A stretch of 64,000 bases of DNA, taken from an uncultured Verrucomicrobiota bacterium (GTDB lineage Bacteria; Verrucomicrobiota; Kiritimatiellia; CAIVKH01). Below the pieces are notes generated by a model that was not told the origin of the DNA, made no database searches, and saw only the letters and a program-made list of their open reading frames with translations. The stretch lies in assembly GCA_937873455.1 (NCBI GenBank), contig CALMYG010000004.1, positions 38,418 to 102,417 on the forward strand, in the 5' to 3' direction. How positions within the stretch are numbered: the stretch's first letter is position 1; each line of letters begins with the position of its first letter. Both the position numbers and the translations under genes were made by a program. Positions 42,597 through 53,882 of the stretch are shown piece after piece.

Positions 42597-42965
42597 TCAG
42601 GCGCGATCTTCCTTGGCCACGCGCTCGCGAATCTTGGTCTTCTTGCCGGTCAAGTTACGAAGGTAATACAATTTCGCGCGGCGGGGATGGCCGCTGCGCT
42701 CGACTTCGATCTTGGCCAGGCTCGGCGAATACACCGGGAAAATACGCTCAACGCCCTCGCCATAGGAAACGCGCCGAACCGTGAAGGTTTCCGTGCTGCC
42801 GGAACCATCACGGGCGATCACCGTACCGGCATACACCTGGATACGGAACTTGTCGCCTTCCTTGATCTTCACGTGGACTTTGACGCTGTCGCCAATGTTA
42901 AACTTGGGAATTTCCCGGCCCTGCCGTTGTTCCTGATCGATTTTTTCGAGAAGTTGTGCGCTCAT
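42597..42965 (-). CDS. rplS: Large ribosomal subunit protein bL19
   Basis: 122 residues from the ATG at 42965. A longer start at 42989 is disfavoured because [20 protein letters not shown] matches the usual L19 beginning. Conserved blocks: [41 protein letters not shown] and the C-terminal [20 protein letters not shown]. The protein lies at the 30S-50S interface. Co-transcribed with rnhB. Confidence 0.97.
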   Translation of the reverse strand: MSAQLLEKIDQEQRQGREIPKFNIGDSVKVHVKIKEGDKFRIQVYAGTVIARDGSGSTETFTVRRVSYGEGVERIFPVYSPSLAKIEVERSGHPRRAKLYYLRNLTGKKTKIRERVAKEDRA

Positions 42966-42998
42966 GATCTTGATTCCTGTCCTATGCAAAGGGGCGTT

Positions 42999-43026
42999 AT
43001 GGTAGGCATAAGCCGTCCAGCGTCAA
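42999..43026 (-). promoter_or_regulatory. Putative promoter of rplS-rnhB
   Basis: On the minus strand TTGACG (43026-43021), 16 bases, TACCAT (43004-42999), about 33 bp upstream of the rplS ATG. The match to sigma70 elements is moderate. Confidence 0.4.
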
Positions 43027-43327
43027 GGTATTATTGCACGCCCGGCGTTATCCACGTACACGCGACGGCGCACGGCAACCCAACACAAACCGCAACCGTT
43101 TATACAGGAACGCGTTGCGAATGCAACACCAACCACCTCGCCGCGGGCGAAACCATGAACGTTTGTTGCAGGCCGCCCCTCCGCTTGCCTCGCCGAAGGC
43201 TTTGCGAAGGCGGGTGGGCGGCGGATATACCGAGAATGTCGCCGGACGCAGAGCCTGCCAGCCCCGCCTGTCGGCAGGGGGCAGGCTGGGTCCGGCCCAC
43301 AACCAAACCAGCCCGTTGTAGGCCACC
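43027..43327. repeat. Gap between rplS and the carboxypeptidase gene, with repeat E copy 1
   Basis: No gene is seen here. A unit starting CGCCCCTCCGCTTGCCTCGC and ending AAGGCGGGTGGGCGGCG (43174-43221) recurs almost exactly at 50753-50803, just before the CRISPR array. A TTGTAGGCC(A)CC word at 43315-43325 resembles the general intergenic repeats. Confidence 0.75.
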
Positions 43328-44182
43328 TCAACGCCCGAGACTGCGAAAGCCCTCTTCGATGAGTTGGGCGGCCGCGTTATCGCGCGCTTGTTTCGTGGTG
43401 CTGCCCATGACCACGGCAATGACGCGCTTTCCGTCACGTTGGGCGGTGGCGGCAATGGAGTAACCGGCCAACCGGTAATATCCGGTCTTCAATCCGTCAC
43501 ACCCCGGCACCCGCTTCAGCAGGCTGTTATGCGTTTGCATCTGAAACGTATTATTCCGGAATCCGCGTTCGGTGGTTGAGGTAAAGCGCAAGGCATCGGG
43601 AAACCGCAACAGCGCCTGACTCAACCGCGCCATATCCCGGGCCGTGGTGACATCCGGCTGCTGACCCGCCGCCGGCGGCAGGCCATGCACCGAGTGAAAC
43701 GTCGTCTGGTTCATTCCCAACTCGCGCGCCTTCGCGTTCATCATCCGAACAAAGCCTTCCCGGCTGCCGGCAATGTGTTCAGCCAGCGCCACCGCGGCGT
43801 CATTGGCCGACTGAATCATCAGCGCATACAACAAGTCCTCGACGGAAAACTTTTCCCCGACGTCCAGGTAAACCTGCGACCCGCCCATGCGGTACGCTTC
43901 CACGCTGGCGGTAACCATGTCGTCCATCCGGAGCTTGCCCTGCTCGACCAGATCGAGAATGACATACATTCCCATCAGCTTCAGTACACTGGCCGGGTAC
44001 ACCTGGGCGGTGGCGTTTCGCACGAAGAGCGGCTCGCCGGTTGCGGCATCAATCACCAGCGCGCTTATATAAGGATCGGCGTTGATGGCGGGTATTTCCG
44101 CGCGCTGGGCGCGGGCCGTTGCCTGGAAAAACAGGGCGGCCAGCATCACGGCGGCAAAAGCTGCGGCAAGGTTTCGGTTCAT
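43328..44182 (-). CDS. D-alanyl-D-alanine carboxypeptidase, S11 family (PBP5/6-like)
   Basis: 284 residues. Signal peptide AFAAVMLAALFFQATARA. Active-site motifs in order: S-x-x-K in YPASVLKLMGMY (about 61-72), S-x-N in IQSANDAAVALAEH, and K-T-G in CDGLKTGYYRLAGYSIAAT (about 225-243). It trims the terminal D-Ala of peptidoglycan pentapeptides in the periplasm. It lacks the long C-terminal domain and membrane anchor of PBP5, so it is DacF-like or a minimal S11 protein. Gap of 4 bp to the NifU-like gene upstream. Confidence 0.92.
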   Translation of the reverse strand: MNRNLAAAFAAVMLAALFFQATARAQRAEIPAINADPYISALVIDAATGEPLFVRNATAQVYPASVLKLMGMYVILDLVEQGKLRMDDMVTASVEAYRMGGSQVYLDVGEKFSVEDLLYALMIQSANDAAVALAEHIAGSREGFVRMMNAKARELGMNQTTFHSVHGLPPAAGQQPDVTTARDMARLSQALLRFPDALRFTSTTERGFRNNTFQMQTHNSLLKRVPGCDGLKTGYYRLAGYSIAATAQRDGKRVIAVVMGSTTKQARDNAAAQLIEEGFRSLGR

Positions 44183-44186
44183 AGGA

Positions 44187-44789
44187 TCAGGTATAATAAG
44201 GATTTTCGCCGGCGGCGTGGTCGGTGGCGTCGATGATATGGCGGATCTGCGGGGCTACCCGGCGGATCGCGCCTTCCACCCCGAACCGCATGGTCGCCCG
44301 GGCCGACGAACACCCCTGGCAGCCGCCGCCCATTTCCACATAAACATCCCGGTCTTCGATTTTGACCAGTTTCACAAACCCGCCGTGGGAGGCCAACGCC
44401 GGATTGATCTGCTGCTCGAATAAATCGGCAATGGCTTTTGCCGCTTCGTCCATCGGCATGTTTTTCAGCCGCTCAACGACCGCCGGATTAATCGGCGCCT
44501 CTTCACCGGCGCAACCGCCGCGAATCGCCTTGGCGATATCGGCGGCCAAATGCGGCCACGGCGTCGGCACCGATTTGGTCACCGTGAGGGTCGAACCGCT
44601 CACCGTCACCGCGGCGACGCCCTCAACCGCGAACAGGGCATCGATCAACGGCGAACCCAGGGAATCCTCGGGCTTGCTGAACACCACCGTCCAGTCGTCG
44701 AGGATCGGGCGTTCGCAGTGAAATTTACAGACCATCGGGTCGCCGGTCAGCTCGCCGGAAATTTTAAATGTGGCAGGTGCGGTAGTCAT
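44187..44789 (-). CDS. NifU C-terminal domain (Nfu-type) Fe-S scaffold protein
   Basis: 200 residues from the ATG at 44789. The longer frame to 44951 lies in repeat DNA and is not used. The N-terminal Nfu_N-like domain (KFHCERPILDDWTVVFSKPE and SPLIDALFAVEGVAAVTVSG) is followed by a linker and the NifU domain. The latter has INPALASHGGFVKLVKIEDRD and C-x-x-C in GGGCQGCSSARATM (about 163-176). It assembles or carries [4Fe-4S] clusters for delivery to apoproteins. Upstream of the carboxypeptidase gene. Confidence 0.9.
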   Translation of the reverse strand: MTTAPATFKISGELTGDPMVCKFHCERPILDDWTVVFSKPEDSLGSPLIDALFAVEGVAAVTVSGSTLTVTKSVPTPWPHLAADIAKAIRGGCAGEEAPINPAVVERLKNMPMDEAAKAIADLFEQQINPALASHGGFVKLVKIEDRDVYVEMGGGCQGCSSARATMRFGVEGAIRRVAPQIRHIIDATDHAAGENPYYT

Positions 44790-45279
44790 GAGGCGATACC
44801 ATAAAACAGATGGGACATTTATCAACAGGATTCTTGCTGCCGGCTTCGGCGGGGGCGCATCTCCGCGTTTGTGCAAAGGTTCCTTGTAGGCCGGGGCTCT
44901 GTCCCCGGCGCCTCTCGGCCGACCGCAGAGGGTCGGCCTACACCAAGGCACTTGTCAAAACTCGGAGATGCGCCCTTCGGCGGGCGCATCCCTGATTGGT
45001 TGATTTCATCGTGACACCGCATACCTGAAGCCCGTTCATGAAGTGACGGGTTCTGGTTATGCAATGCGTGAGCCATGCGCCTGCGGCGCATAAAGAGGCC
45101 TGGCTCGCTGCAAACTCCCTTTATAATCCTGATGGGATGACTGATGATTAAAACTGGGTTCACGATTAGGTTCAGACAAGGAATCAGGGATGAGCCATAG
45201 GCTAAACCCGCCCCATTCGCCCCTTGCTTATGTTGGACGGATTTACACGTCCGACGCAGCAAAGGTGGCGCCACACATC
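44790..45279. repeat. Intergenic repeats between the nfu-like and secreted-protein genes
   Basis: No gene is seen. Content: CTTGTAGGCCGGGGCTCTGTC and GACCGCAGAGGGTCGGCC (44885-44945); element D (GCATCCCTGATTGGTTGATT... to about 45027), which recurs at 63808-63854; and a GCGCCTGCGGCGCATAAAGAGG hairpin (45080-45100). Confidence 0.75.
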
Positions 45280-45834
45280 CTACGGCAGGACGACCAACGT
45301 CAGGTCATCGCATTGCAGCGCGCCCATGGCGCCGGTATTATCAACATTCACCACCACGCGCACCCGCGTCGCGCCCACCGGCGTCACCGCCTCCACCGAA
45401 ATTTGTTTCCATTCGACATCGCAATCCTTGATCGCCTGTCGTTCCTCGCCGAGCAAGAGCTTGGCGTCGGCATCCCAGAATTCGAGTTTGATTTCCTGGG
45501 TGCGCGCCACCCATTCCGGATCGCAATAAAACCACCCGCTGAAGCGGTAACGGGCGCCGGGCGCCGCCGGGTGCTCCTGCCAAATGCCCCCGTAGTGACT
45601 GGACCCGGCCCACAAACCGCGAACCGTCATCAGGTGTTCTCCGTCGAATGCCCGCCACCCCTCGCGGGTTGCGCTGCCCCAGGCATCGCCATGCTGGTCC
45701 GGCTGACCCATCTTCCAATACAAGGCGTCGTTGAATCCGGCCCCGGCCTCCTCGAAACTTCCGTTACGGAGAAGATTGCCCCCGTCGGCATGAACCATCC
45801 CCGCCGTCACCATCGCGACCATCACCCCAAACAT
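45280..45834 (-). CDS. Secreted beta-sandwich (carbohydrate-binding-like) protein
   Basis: 184 residues from the ATG at 45834, chosen because MFGVMVAMVTAGMVHADGG is a good signal peptide; the frame continues upstream through repeat DNA. The mature part starts GGNLLRNGSFEEAGAGFNDAL and has WRAFDGEHLMTV and YRFSGWFYCDPEW. These are the pattern of CBM4/9-like or jelly-roll domains found alone or on glycoside hydrolases. No catalytic residues are recognised. Export and possibly glycan binding are inferred. Divergent from the NamZ-type gene. Confidence 0.75.
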   Translation of the reverse strand: MFGVMVAMVTAGMVHADGGNLLRNGSFEEAGAGFNDALYWKMGQPDQHGDAWGSATREGWRAFDGEHLMTVRGLWAGSSHYGGIWQEHPAAPGARYRFSGWFYCDPEWVARTQEIKLEFWDADAKLLLGEERQAIKDCDVEWKQISVEAVTPVGATRVRVVVNVDNTGAMGALQCDDLTLVVLP

Positions 45835-46020
45835 TCGCCATGCACCCGAACCCTTGGCGAATATGGAACATTGTCGCCATGGGGTTAATTCGCCGGACAC
45901 GGAGGTCCGGCCTACAACGATCCGTGGTTGCAGGCCAGCCCGCTGCGGCTGGCGGTTTTTCGCCAAGGATTCAGACCATCCACGCATGATAAAACTCCCG
46001 GTTGCCAAGCCCGCGTTTTT

Positions 46021-46067
46021 TTCCAATGATTGGAAAAAACGTAGCGCCACGTTTCCAATGTTTGGAA
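46021..46067. repeat. 47-bp palindromic element, TTCCAATG..TTGGAA type
   Basis: TTCCAATGATTGGAAAAAAC, 11 bases, then GTTTCCAATGTTTGGAA: two small palindromes separated by a spacer, 7 bp upstream of the NamZ-type gene's probable GTG. A structurally equal copy is in frame within cas3 (61020-61067). Confidence 0.75.
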
Positions 46068-46073
46068 GTATCC

Positions 46074-47282
46074 GTGAAATCACCACCAATCGCAACCAAG
46101 AACGATCCTGAATCGGCGGACACAAAGGTCCGGCCAACCAGGAACCCGCGTTCCGCCGGCAACAATGCCGGTGGCTCCCAGATCACCGCCCTCGCCAAGC
46201 TTCTGGGCGGGCGGCGTTTCGGGCTGGTCGCCCACGCCGCCAGCGTCGACGAGCTAGGCGCCCCGGTCGCCGACCGCCTGCGCGCGGAGTGCGGGGATGC
46301 CCTCGCCGCCTTGTTCAGTCCGGAACACGGCTACTTCGGCGTCGCCGGCGCCGGCGAAAAGGTGGCCTCACTCCGGCATCCCGTGTGGAACATTCCGATC
46401 CATTCCCTCTACGGCAAAACCCGTCGCCCCGCCCCGGCGATGCTGCGCGGACTCGAAGCATTGGTCTTCGATCTGCGTACGCTGTCCATCCGCTGCTACA
46501 CCTATGTATCGACCTTGCGGTATCTGCTCGAGGCCGCCGCCGCGCAACGCCTCCCGGTCATCGTACTCGACCAGACCAATCCGCTCGATGCCGTCGCCGA
46601 TGGCCCCATGCTCGATTCACGCTTCGAAAGTTTTGTCGGCAACTTCCCCGGGCCGCTGGTGTACGGACTCACCACCGGCGAGGCCGCACACCGGCTGGCG
46701 GCTTCCCTTCGCCTTCGCCTTGATCTCACGATCATGGCGCATGGCGGCGGCAATCGCGCCGATACCGGACACCGTTGGATCTCGCCCTCCCCCGGCATCC
46801 GGAATCCCCATACCGCCCGGTGTTATCCGGTCACGGTAGGCTTCGAGGCGCTTCCCGCCATCGACTACGGTCGCCAAACCCTCACCCCGTTCGAGCTGAT
46901 CGGCGCGCGCGACCTCGACGAAACCGAATGGGCCAAACGCCTCGCCGCCCACGAGCTGCCGGGCATCGCCTTTCATCCGGTCATCTACGAAAATCGCGGC
47001 GCGGTTTGGCGGGGCGTGCGCATTGCCGTCACCCAGCCCTCCGCCTACGCCCCGGTGCGTGCCGCCGTAACCGTGCTTTACGAATTACAGCGCCTGCTCG
47101 GCATCGGGCGCTTGTGGCGTTCGCCGGGCAGCCGGCCCGCGTTTTTCGACCGCCTCTACGGGACCGACACCGTGCGCCGCGCCTTGCTCGCCGGGCAACA
47201 CCCCGGCGCCATCGCCAACGCATGGCGAAACGACCTGCGCCGCTGGCGCGCCGCCCATCCCCGCCTCAAGGACCTCGCGTGA
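46074..47282 (+). CDS. NamZ-type exo-beta-N-acetylmuramidase (DUF1343)
   Basis: 402 residues from the GTG at 46074 (GGAAG 5-8 bp upstream); the true start is uncertain because the first 40 codons include repeat words and no ATG is available in frame close to the conserved region. Family blocks: LLGGRRFGLVAHAASVDELG, LFSPEHGYFGVAGAGE, HSLYGKTRRPA, LVFDLRTLSIRCYTYVSTL, VLDQTNPLDAVADGPML and FHPVIYENRGAVWRGVRIAV. NamZ removes MurNAc from the ends of peptidoglycan fragments. No signal peptide is seen, which would be odd for a cell-wall enzyme. Stop overlaps the next gene's GTG (GTGA), whose product handles MurNAc. Confidence 0.85.
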   Translation: MKSPPIATKNDPESADTKVRPTRNPRSAGNNAGGSQITALAKLLGGRRFGLVAHAASVDELGAPVADRLRAECGDALAALFSPEHGYFGVAGAGEKVASLRHPVWNIPIHSLYGKTRRPAPAMLRGLEALVFDLRTLSIRCYTYVSTLRYLLEAAAAQRLPVIVLDQTNPLDAVADGPMLDSRFESFVGNFPGPLVYGLTTGEAAHRLAASLRLRLDLTIMAHGGGNRADTGHRWISPSPGIRNPHTARCYPVTVGFEALPAIDYGRQTLTPFELIGARDLDETEWAKRLAAHELPGIAFHPVIYENRGAVWRGVRIAVTQPSAYAPVRAAVTVLYELQRLLGIGRLWRSPGSRPAFFDRLYGTDTVRRALLAGQHPGAIANAWRNDLRRWRAAHPRLKDLA

Positions 47283-49078
47283 AGCCGCCCGCCCACGCCT
47301 TTATTCTCGCCGCCGGTTTCGGAACGCGCCTGCTACCGCTCACCAAAATCGTGCCGAAGCCCCTGCTGCCGCTGGGCGGCATTCCCATGATCGAAAGGGC
47401 GCTCTTCATGGTCCGCCGCTGGGGCGTGCGCGAGGTCTGCGTCAATGTGCATCATGGCGCGGACGCCATCATCCGTCACCTTCGGGAGCGCCGCCGCGAC
47501 GGACTCCGCATCGCCATCAGCTTCGAACCGGAAATCCTCGGCACCGGCGGCGCGCTCAGCCGCGCCGCCTGGTGGTTTAAATCCAAGCAGCCCTTTTGGA
47601 TGCTCAATGCCGACGTCGCCGCCAACCTCGACCCCGCGCCGCTGCACCGCGCGTTTCGTCCGGGCCGCACCATCGCCTCCGCCTGGCTCATGGCCACGCG
47701 CGGTCCGCGCACCGTTGAATGCCGCAACGGAGTCATCACCCATTTTCAAAGCGCACACCCCGGCACACCCGGAACTTACACCTTCTGCGGCGTCCACCTT
47801 GTCGATCCCGCCATCCTGCACTACGTGCCCGCCGAGGGATTTTCGTCGATTATCGCCGCTTATCAGAAAGCCATGACCGGAGGTTGGATCGTCGCCGGGG
47901 CGCCGATCGAAAAGGCATATTGGGCCGACATCGGAACCCCCGCCCAGTACCTGCAAGCCGAGCGCGATGTCCGCGCCAACCGAACCGCCCACACCCTGCC
48001 GCCCGCCCGCACCGCCGTGCGACCCAACCCCGGCGTCGGCATCATCTACGGGCCGGATGTCCCCGAAAAAAACTACGCCGGGATCATGGCCCTGCCCGCC
48101 GCCGAAGCGCTGGCGCCCGCCGAACGCGCCCTCATCAGCACATGGCGACCCATCGGTCCGGACACCGTCGCCTGCCCGCTCGCCCCGCGCGGTTCCGCCC
48201 GAACCTTCACCCGCGTGTATGCCAAAAACCGGACCGCCCTGCTGATCGCCCACCAACCGGGACGCGAAGAAAACGATCACTACACCCGGCATGCCCGTTT
48301 CCTCGCCCGCCTCGGGCTCCCGGCGCCCCGCGTTCTCGCCGAGGATGCCGCCAACCGACTCGCCCTCTTCGAAGATGTCGGCATCCACAGCGTCCAGGAC
48401 CTCGCGCCCGGATGGAACCACCGCAAACTCCAAAACCTCTACACCCGGGTCCTCGACGCCTTGCTGACCTTCCACGAAACCGGCGAACGCGCCGCAAAGC
48501 GGCAACGCATCCCCCTCATGCCGCCTTTTGACGCCGCCCTCTACCGGTGGGAACACGACCTCTTTCTCAACCTGTTCCTGCGCGACCGCCATGGCGTGGC
48601 CGACAGCGCACGGCGCGCCATCGCCGACGAGTTGGAAACCATTTCCCGCCAACTCGCCCGCGCCCGCCCCGTCCTCGTCCACCGGGACCTGCAATCCAGC
48701 AACATCCTGTTGCGCGGATCGCGCTGGGCCTTCATCGACTTTCAGGGCATGCGGTACGGACCCGCCGTGTACGACCTCGCCTCGCTCTTATGCGATCCGT
48801 ATATCGACCTCCCAACCGACATGCGATCGCGCCTGCTCACGCACTATGCCGAACGGGCCGATCCCGCCTCGCTGGTGCATGAACTTTTCTGGCCCGCGGC
48901 CGTGCAACGGCTCGGCCAAGCCCTCGGCGCCTACGCCCGGCTCAGCGCGCGCCCGGAAACCGCCCGCTTCGCCGCCTACATCCCGCCCGCGCTTGAGCGC
49001 ATGAAAGACGCCCTCGCCCGCCTCCCCAAACTGACCTGCCTGCGCGACGTGATCCATCAGGTGAAGTCCACCGCATGA
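47279..49078 (+). CDS. MurU-AmgK fusion: MurNAc kinase and MurNAc-1-phosphate uridylyltransferase
   Basis: 599 residues from the GTG at 47279 (overlapping the NamZ stop). Residues about 5-240 are a sugar-1-phosphate nucleotidyltransferase: FILAAGFGTRLLPLTKIVPK then PLLPLGGIPMIERAL, WMLNADVA and KAYWADIGTPAQYLQAE. Residues about 275-590 are an APH-fold kinase: LVHRDLQSSNILL (catalytic Asp near 468) and FIDFQGMRYGPAVYDLASLL (metal Asp near 486). The kinase matches AmgK, which phosphorylates MurNAc/GlcNAc at C1; MurU then makes UDP-MurNAc. This is the anabolic recycling route that bypasses MurA/MurB and fosfomycin. The two are separate genes in Pseudomonas. Confidence 0.85.
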   Translation: MKPPAHAFILAAGFGTRLLPLTKIVPKPLLPLGGIPMIERALFMVRRWGVREVCVNVHHGADAIIRHLRERRRDGLRIAISFEPEILGTGGALSRAAWWFKSKQPFWMLNADVAANLDPAPLHRAFRPGRTIASAWLMATRGPRTVECRNGVITHFQSAHPGTPGTYTFCGVHLVDPAILHYVPAEGFSSIIAAYQKAMTGGWIVAGAPIEKAYWADIGTPAQYLQAERDVRANRTAHTLPPARTAVRPNPGVGIIYGPDVPEKNYAGIMALPAAEALAPAERALISTWRPIGPDTVACPLAPRGSARTFTRVYAKNRTALLIAHQPGREENDHYTRHARFLARLGLPAPRVLAEDAANRLALFEDVGIHSVQDLAPGWNHRKLQNLYTRVLDALLTFHETGERAAKRQRIPLMPPFDAALYRWEHDLFLNLFLRDRHGVADSARRAIADELETISRQLARARPVLVHRDLQSSNILLRGSRWAFIDFQGMRYGPAVYDLASLLCDPYIDLPTDMRSRLLTHYAERADPASLVHELFWPAAVQRLGQALGAYARLSARPETARFAAYIPPALERMKDALARLPKLTCLRDVIHQVKSTA

Positions 49079-50301
49079 ACCGGCCGCGCCCAACCGAACG
49101 CGGCCGTCGCGCCCTCGCCTCCACCCTGCTCGTCCTTCGGGCCGCCCTGAAATCCTTCGGAGCCAACCGCAACCTCGAAATCGCCGCCACCCTCGCCTTC
49201 TACGGCTTTCTTTCGCTGATGCCCCTCTTGTTGCTCAGCTTGCTGGTGCTGCGCCGCGCCCTCCACACCTCCGAAGCCGGCGCCTCCGCGCTCGCCCACG
49301 TCCTCGCCGATCTTATTCCCGCCTTCAACCTCGACCTGGTGAGCGACCTTGCCGCCATCACCGGCGGCGGCGCACTCGGCGTGCTCAGCGGCATCCTGCT
49401 CCTCTGGTCCATGACCCCGCTCTCCGGCGCCTTGCGCACCGCCCTCGCCCGCATCTTCGCCATGCCGATCCAGCGGCCCTTTCTTCGTTCCAAACTGATC
49501 GACCTCGCCGCGGTCTTTGTATTTCTTTTGCTTTTTCTCGCCTTTGTCTCCCTCAAAGTCCTCCTGCCGGTTCCGGACGGTTGGACCGGCCGCCTGCTCG
49601 CCTTCGGACTCCGCACCCTCGCCCCGGTCATTCTCACCGTCATATTTCTCGGCCTCTTTTTCCGGGTATTCTCCCCGGTGCGGTTATCGTGGCGGCAATG
49701 GTTGCTCGGCGCCCTGTGCGTCACCCTGTTGTGGGCGGTCATGCGCCACCTCTTCATCGCCTTCCTGCAGTACAACCCGCATTACGGTTATGCCTTCGGA
49801 TCGCTCAAAGCGATCTTCCTGCTTATCGTCTGGGTGTATTACGCCTTCGCGGCGCTCCTGCTCGGCGCGGAAATCATGGCCAACACCTACCGGCGCGACG
49901 CCTTGTTACTGCGGGACCTGCTCGACCCCCGACGCGCCGGCGCCCGTGAACATGTATTGATGCACAAGTTCGAACGCGTCTGCGTCGCCGGCGAAACACT
50001 CTTCCGGCACGGAGATCCCGGGGAACACATGTACGTCATCCTCGACGGACGTATCCGGCTCACCCGGGACGACCGTGAACTTGCGGTCATGGGGCCGGGC
50101 GATTATTTCGGCGAAATGTCCCTGCTCACCCGCGCCCCGCGCGCCGCCACCGCCACCGCCCTGGAAGCGACCCGACTCGCCATCATCAACCAGGAAAACT
50201 TCGACCTGCTCGTCCGGGAAAACCCCGTCCTCGTCCGCCGCCTGCTGGAAGAACTCGCCCGCCGCCTCGCCACCGCCAATCAGAAAATCGCCGGCGGTTA
50301 G
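49075..50301 (+). CDS. YihY/BrkB-type membrane protein fused to a cyclic-nucleotide-binding domain
   Basis: 408 residues. Residues about 15-295 are YihY/BrkB-like with six membrane segments (NLEIAATLAFYGFLSLMPLLLL start; LIVWVYYAFAALLLGAEIMANTY end). Residues about 300-400 are a Crp-like cNMP domain: GETLFRHGDPGEHMYVILDGR and the binding cassette GDYFGEMSLLTRAPRAATATA, with the E and R expected to hold the nucleotide. YihY proteins are thought to be transporters or envelope proteins. Here gating or sensing by cAMP or another nucleotide is implied. ATGA overlap with the MurU-AmgK gene (49075-49078). Confidence 0.87.
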   Translation: MNRPRPTERGRRALASTLLVLRAALKSFGANRNLEIAATLAFYGFLSLMPLLLLSLLVLRRALHTSEAGASALAHVLADLIPAFNLDLVSDLAAITGGGALGVLSGILLLWSMTPLSGALRTALARIFAMPIQRPFLRSKLIDLAAVFVFLLLFLAFVSLKVLLPVPDGWTGRLLAFGLRTLAPVILTVIFLGLFFRVFSPVRLSWRQWLLGALCVTLLWAVMRHLFIAFLQYNPHYGYAFGSLKAIFLLIVWVYYAFAALLLGAEIMANTYRRDALLLRDLLDPRRAGAREHVLMHKFERVCVAGETLFRHGDPGEHMYVILDGRIRLTRDDRELAVMGPGDYFGEMSLLTRAPRAATATALEATRLAIINQENFDLLVRENPVLVRRLLEELARRLATANQKIAGG

Positions 50302-50302
50302 C

Positions 50303-50677
50303 TTAAACCACCACGCACGATTCCAGATCGCGCGCCTCGAAGCGGACCTCACCGATGCGCAAGCGCAGTTCATCGCCGCGCTGATGCGGGGGAATGAGTT
50401 GGTCAAGCATCATGACCCCGGTAAATTCTCCGGGAAATCCGGCGAGCGTCATCCGGACGCGCCGATGCAGCACCAATCCGAATTGCACTTCCATACGGGC
50501 AATCGCCTCTTGGCGTTCGGACACAAACTCCCGGTAGCCGCGCTCATCCGTATAACGGGGCAGATCAGAGGCCGGGGACGCTTCGGCCTGCTGCCGCGCG
50601 GGGAAAATCGGACCCGATAATCCGACGGCGCTCGCCGTTGGCGACGGTTCATCAAATGAAAATTCCAATTGCGTCAT
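50303..50677 (-). CDS. Small protein of unknown function
   Basis: 124 residues from the ATG at 50677; the longer frame enters repeat DNA. Starts MTQLEFSFDEPSPTASAVGL. The C-terminal half (FVSERQEAIARMEVQFGLVL, RVRMTLAGFPGEFTGVMML and ELRLRIGEVRFEARDLESCVV) has alternating polar/hydrophobic strands like a small beta-barrel (PilZ- or Sm-like), but no signature is convincing. Converges with the YihY-cNMP gene with a 1-bp gap and borders the CRISPR region. Confidence 0.55.
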   Translation of the reverse strand: MTQLEFSFDEPSPTASAVGLSGPIFPARQQAEASPASDLPRYTDERGYREFVSERQEAIARMEVQFGLVLHRRVRMTLAGFPGEFTGVMMLDQLIPPHQRGDELRLRIGEVRFEARDLESCVVV

Positions 50678-50752
50678 GGCGGGCGATTGGTAACGCGAGC
50701 AGGATAATTTGAAGCCATTCTTCTGTAAAGTCGACAGGCAAGAAATATGGTC

Positions 50753-50811
50753 GCCCCTCCGCTTGCCTCGCCGAAGGCTTTGCGAAGGCGGGTGGGCGGC
50801 GCGATATCCGA
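50753..50811. repeat. Repeat E, copy 2, bordering the CRISPR region
   Basis: Starts CGCCCCTCCGCTTGCCTCGC and continues AAGGCTTTGCGAAGGCGGGTGGGCGG. It matches 43174-43226 nearly exactly. Together with a TTGTAGGCCGCCCCTCTGTGGG word at 50849-50870 it fills the gap before the CRISPR array; no gene is seen in 50678-50911. Confidence 0.8.
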
Positions 50812-50911
50812 ACGGCGAAGCTGCGCGCCCGCCCGGCACAGTCAGTGCGTTGTAGGCCGCCCCTCTGTGGGCGGCGACAGCTTGCGCCTTTTTCTCCGGC
50901 GACAGCTTGCG

Positions 50912-53583
<2,672 letters not shown>

Positions 53584-53877
53584 CTAGATAATCAGGGGAT
53601 CGCTTCGTAAATCCAACGTCGGCTTCGCCCCGTAATGTTCAACGCGATGCTGCCAATTTGAGCCGAGAAAGTAGTACCGCAGACTGTCCGACTCAGAGTC
53701 GACGATGCCCTCAAGCCTTGCCTTTAATGCCGTCCATTGTGCCGGATCAAGATCACACTCGAAGACCGAATTCTGAACCCTCTGGCCAACATTCAAGCAG
53801 GCCTTGGCGACTTTGCGCAGGCGAGCTTGGCCCTGTTTATCAACCGTCGATACATCGTAACTGACCAACACCATCAT
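53584..53877 (-). CDS. cas2: CRISPR-associated endoribonuclease-like Cas2
   Basis: 97 residues. Starts MMVLVSYDVSTVDKQGQARL then RKVAKACLNVGQRVQNSVFEC, with the D of SYDV in the ferredoxin-like fold and the Cas2 pattern GxRVQxSVFEC. It forms the Cas1-Cas2 integrase that inserts new spacers at the leader end. It follows cas1 by 5 bp and is the last cas gene before the leader. Confidence 0.97.
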   Translation of the reverse strand: MMVLVSYDVSTVDKQGQARLRKVAKACLNVGQRVQNSVFECDLDPAQWTALKARLEGIVDSESDSLRYYFLGSNWQHRVEHYGAKPTLDLRSDPLII

Positions 53878-53882
53878 GATCG

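Noticed and set aside
44790..44951. N-terminal extension of the Nfu-like protein
   Set aside because: The segment translates repeat DNA and has no counterpart in the family.
46775..47278. A longer start for the MurU-AmgK protein
   Set aside because: The extra 168 residues are Arg/Pro-rich and lie wholly in another frame of the NamZ gene; the GTG at 47279 gives the conserved FILAAGFGTRL start.
47333..48694. A 453-residue minus-strand frame opposite the MurU-AmgK gene
   Set aside because: It is an antisense shadow produced by high GC at third positions; the plus-strand product has clear motifs.
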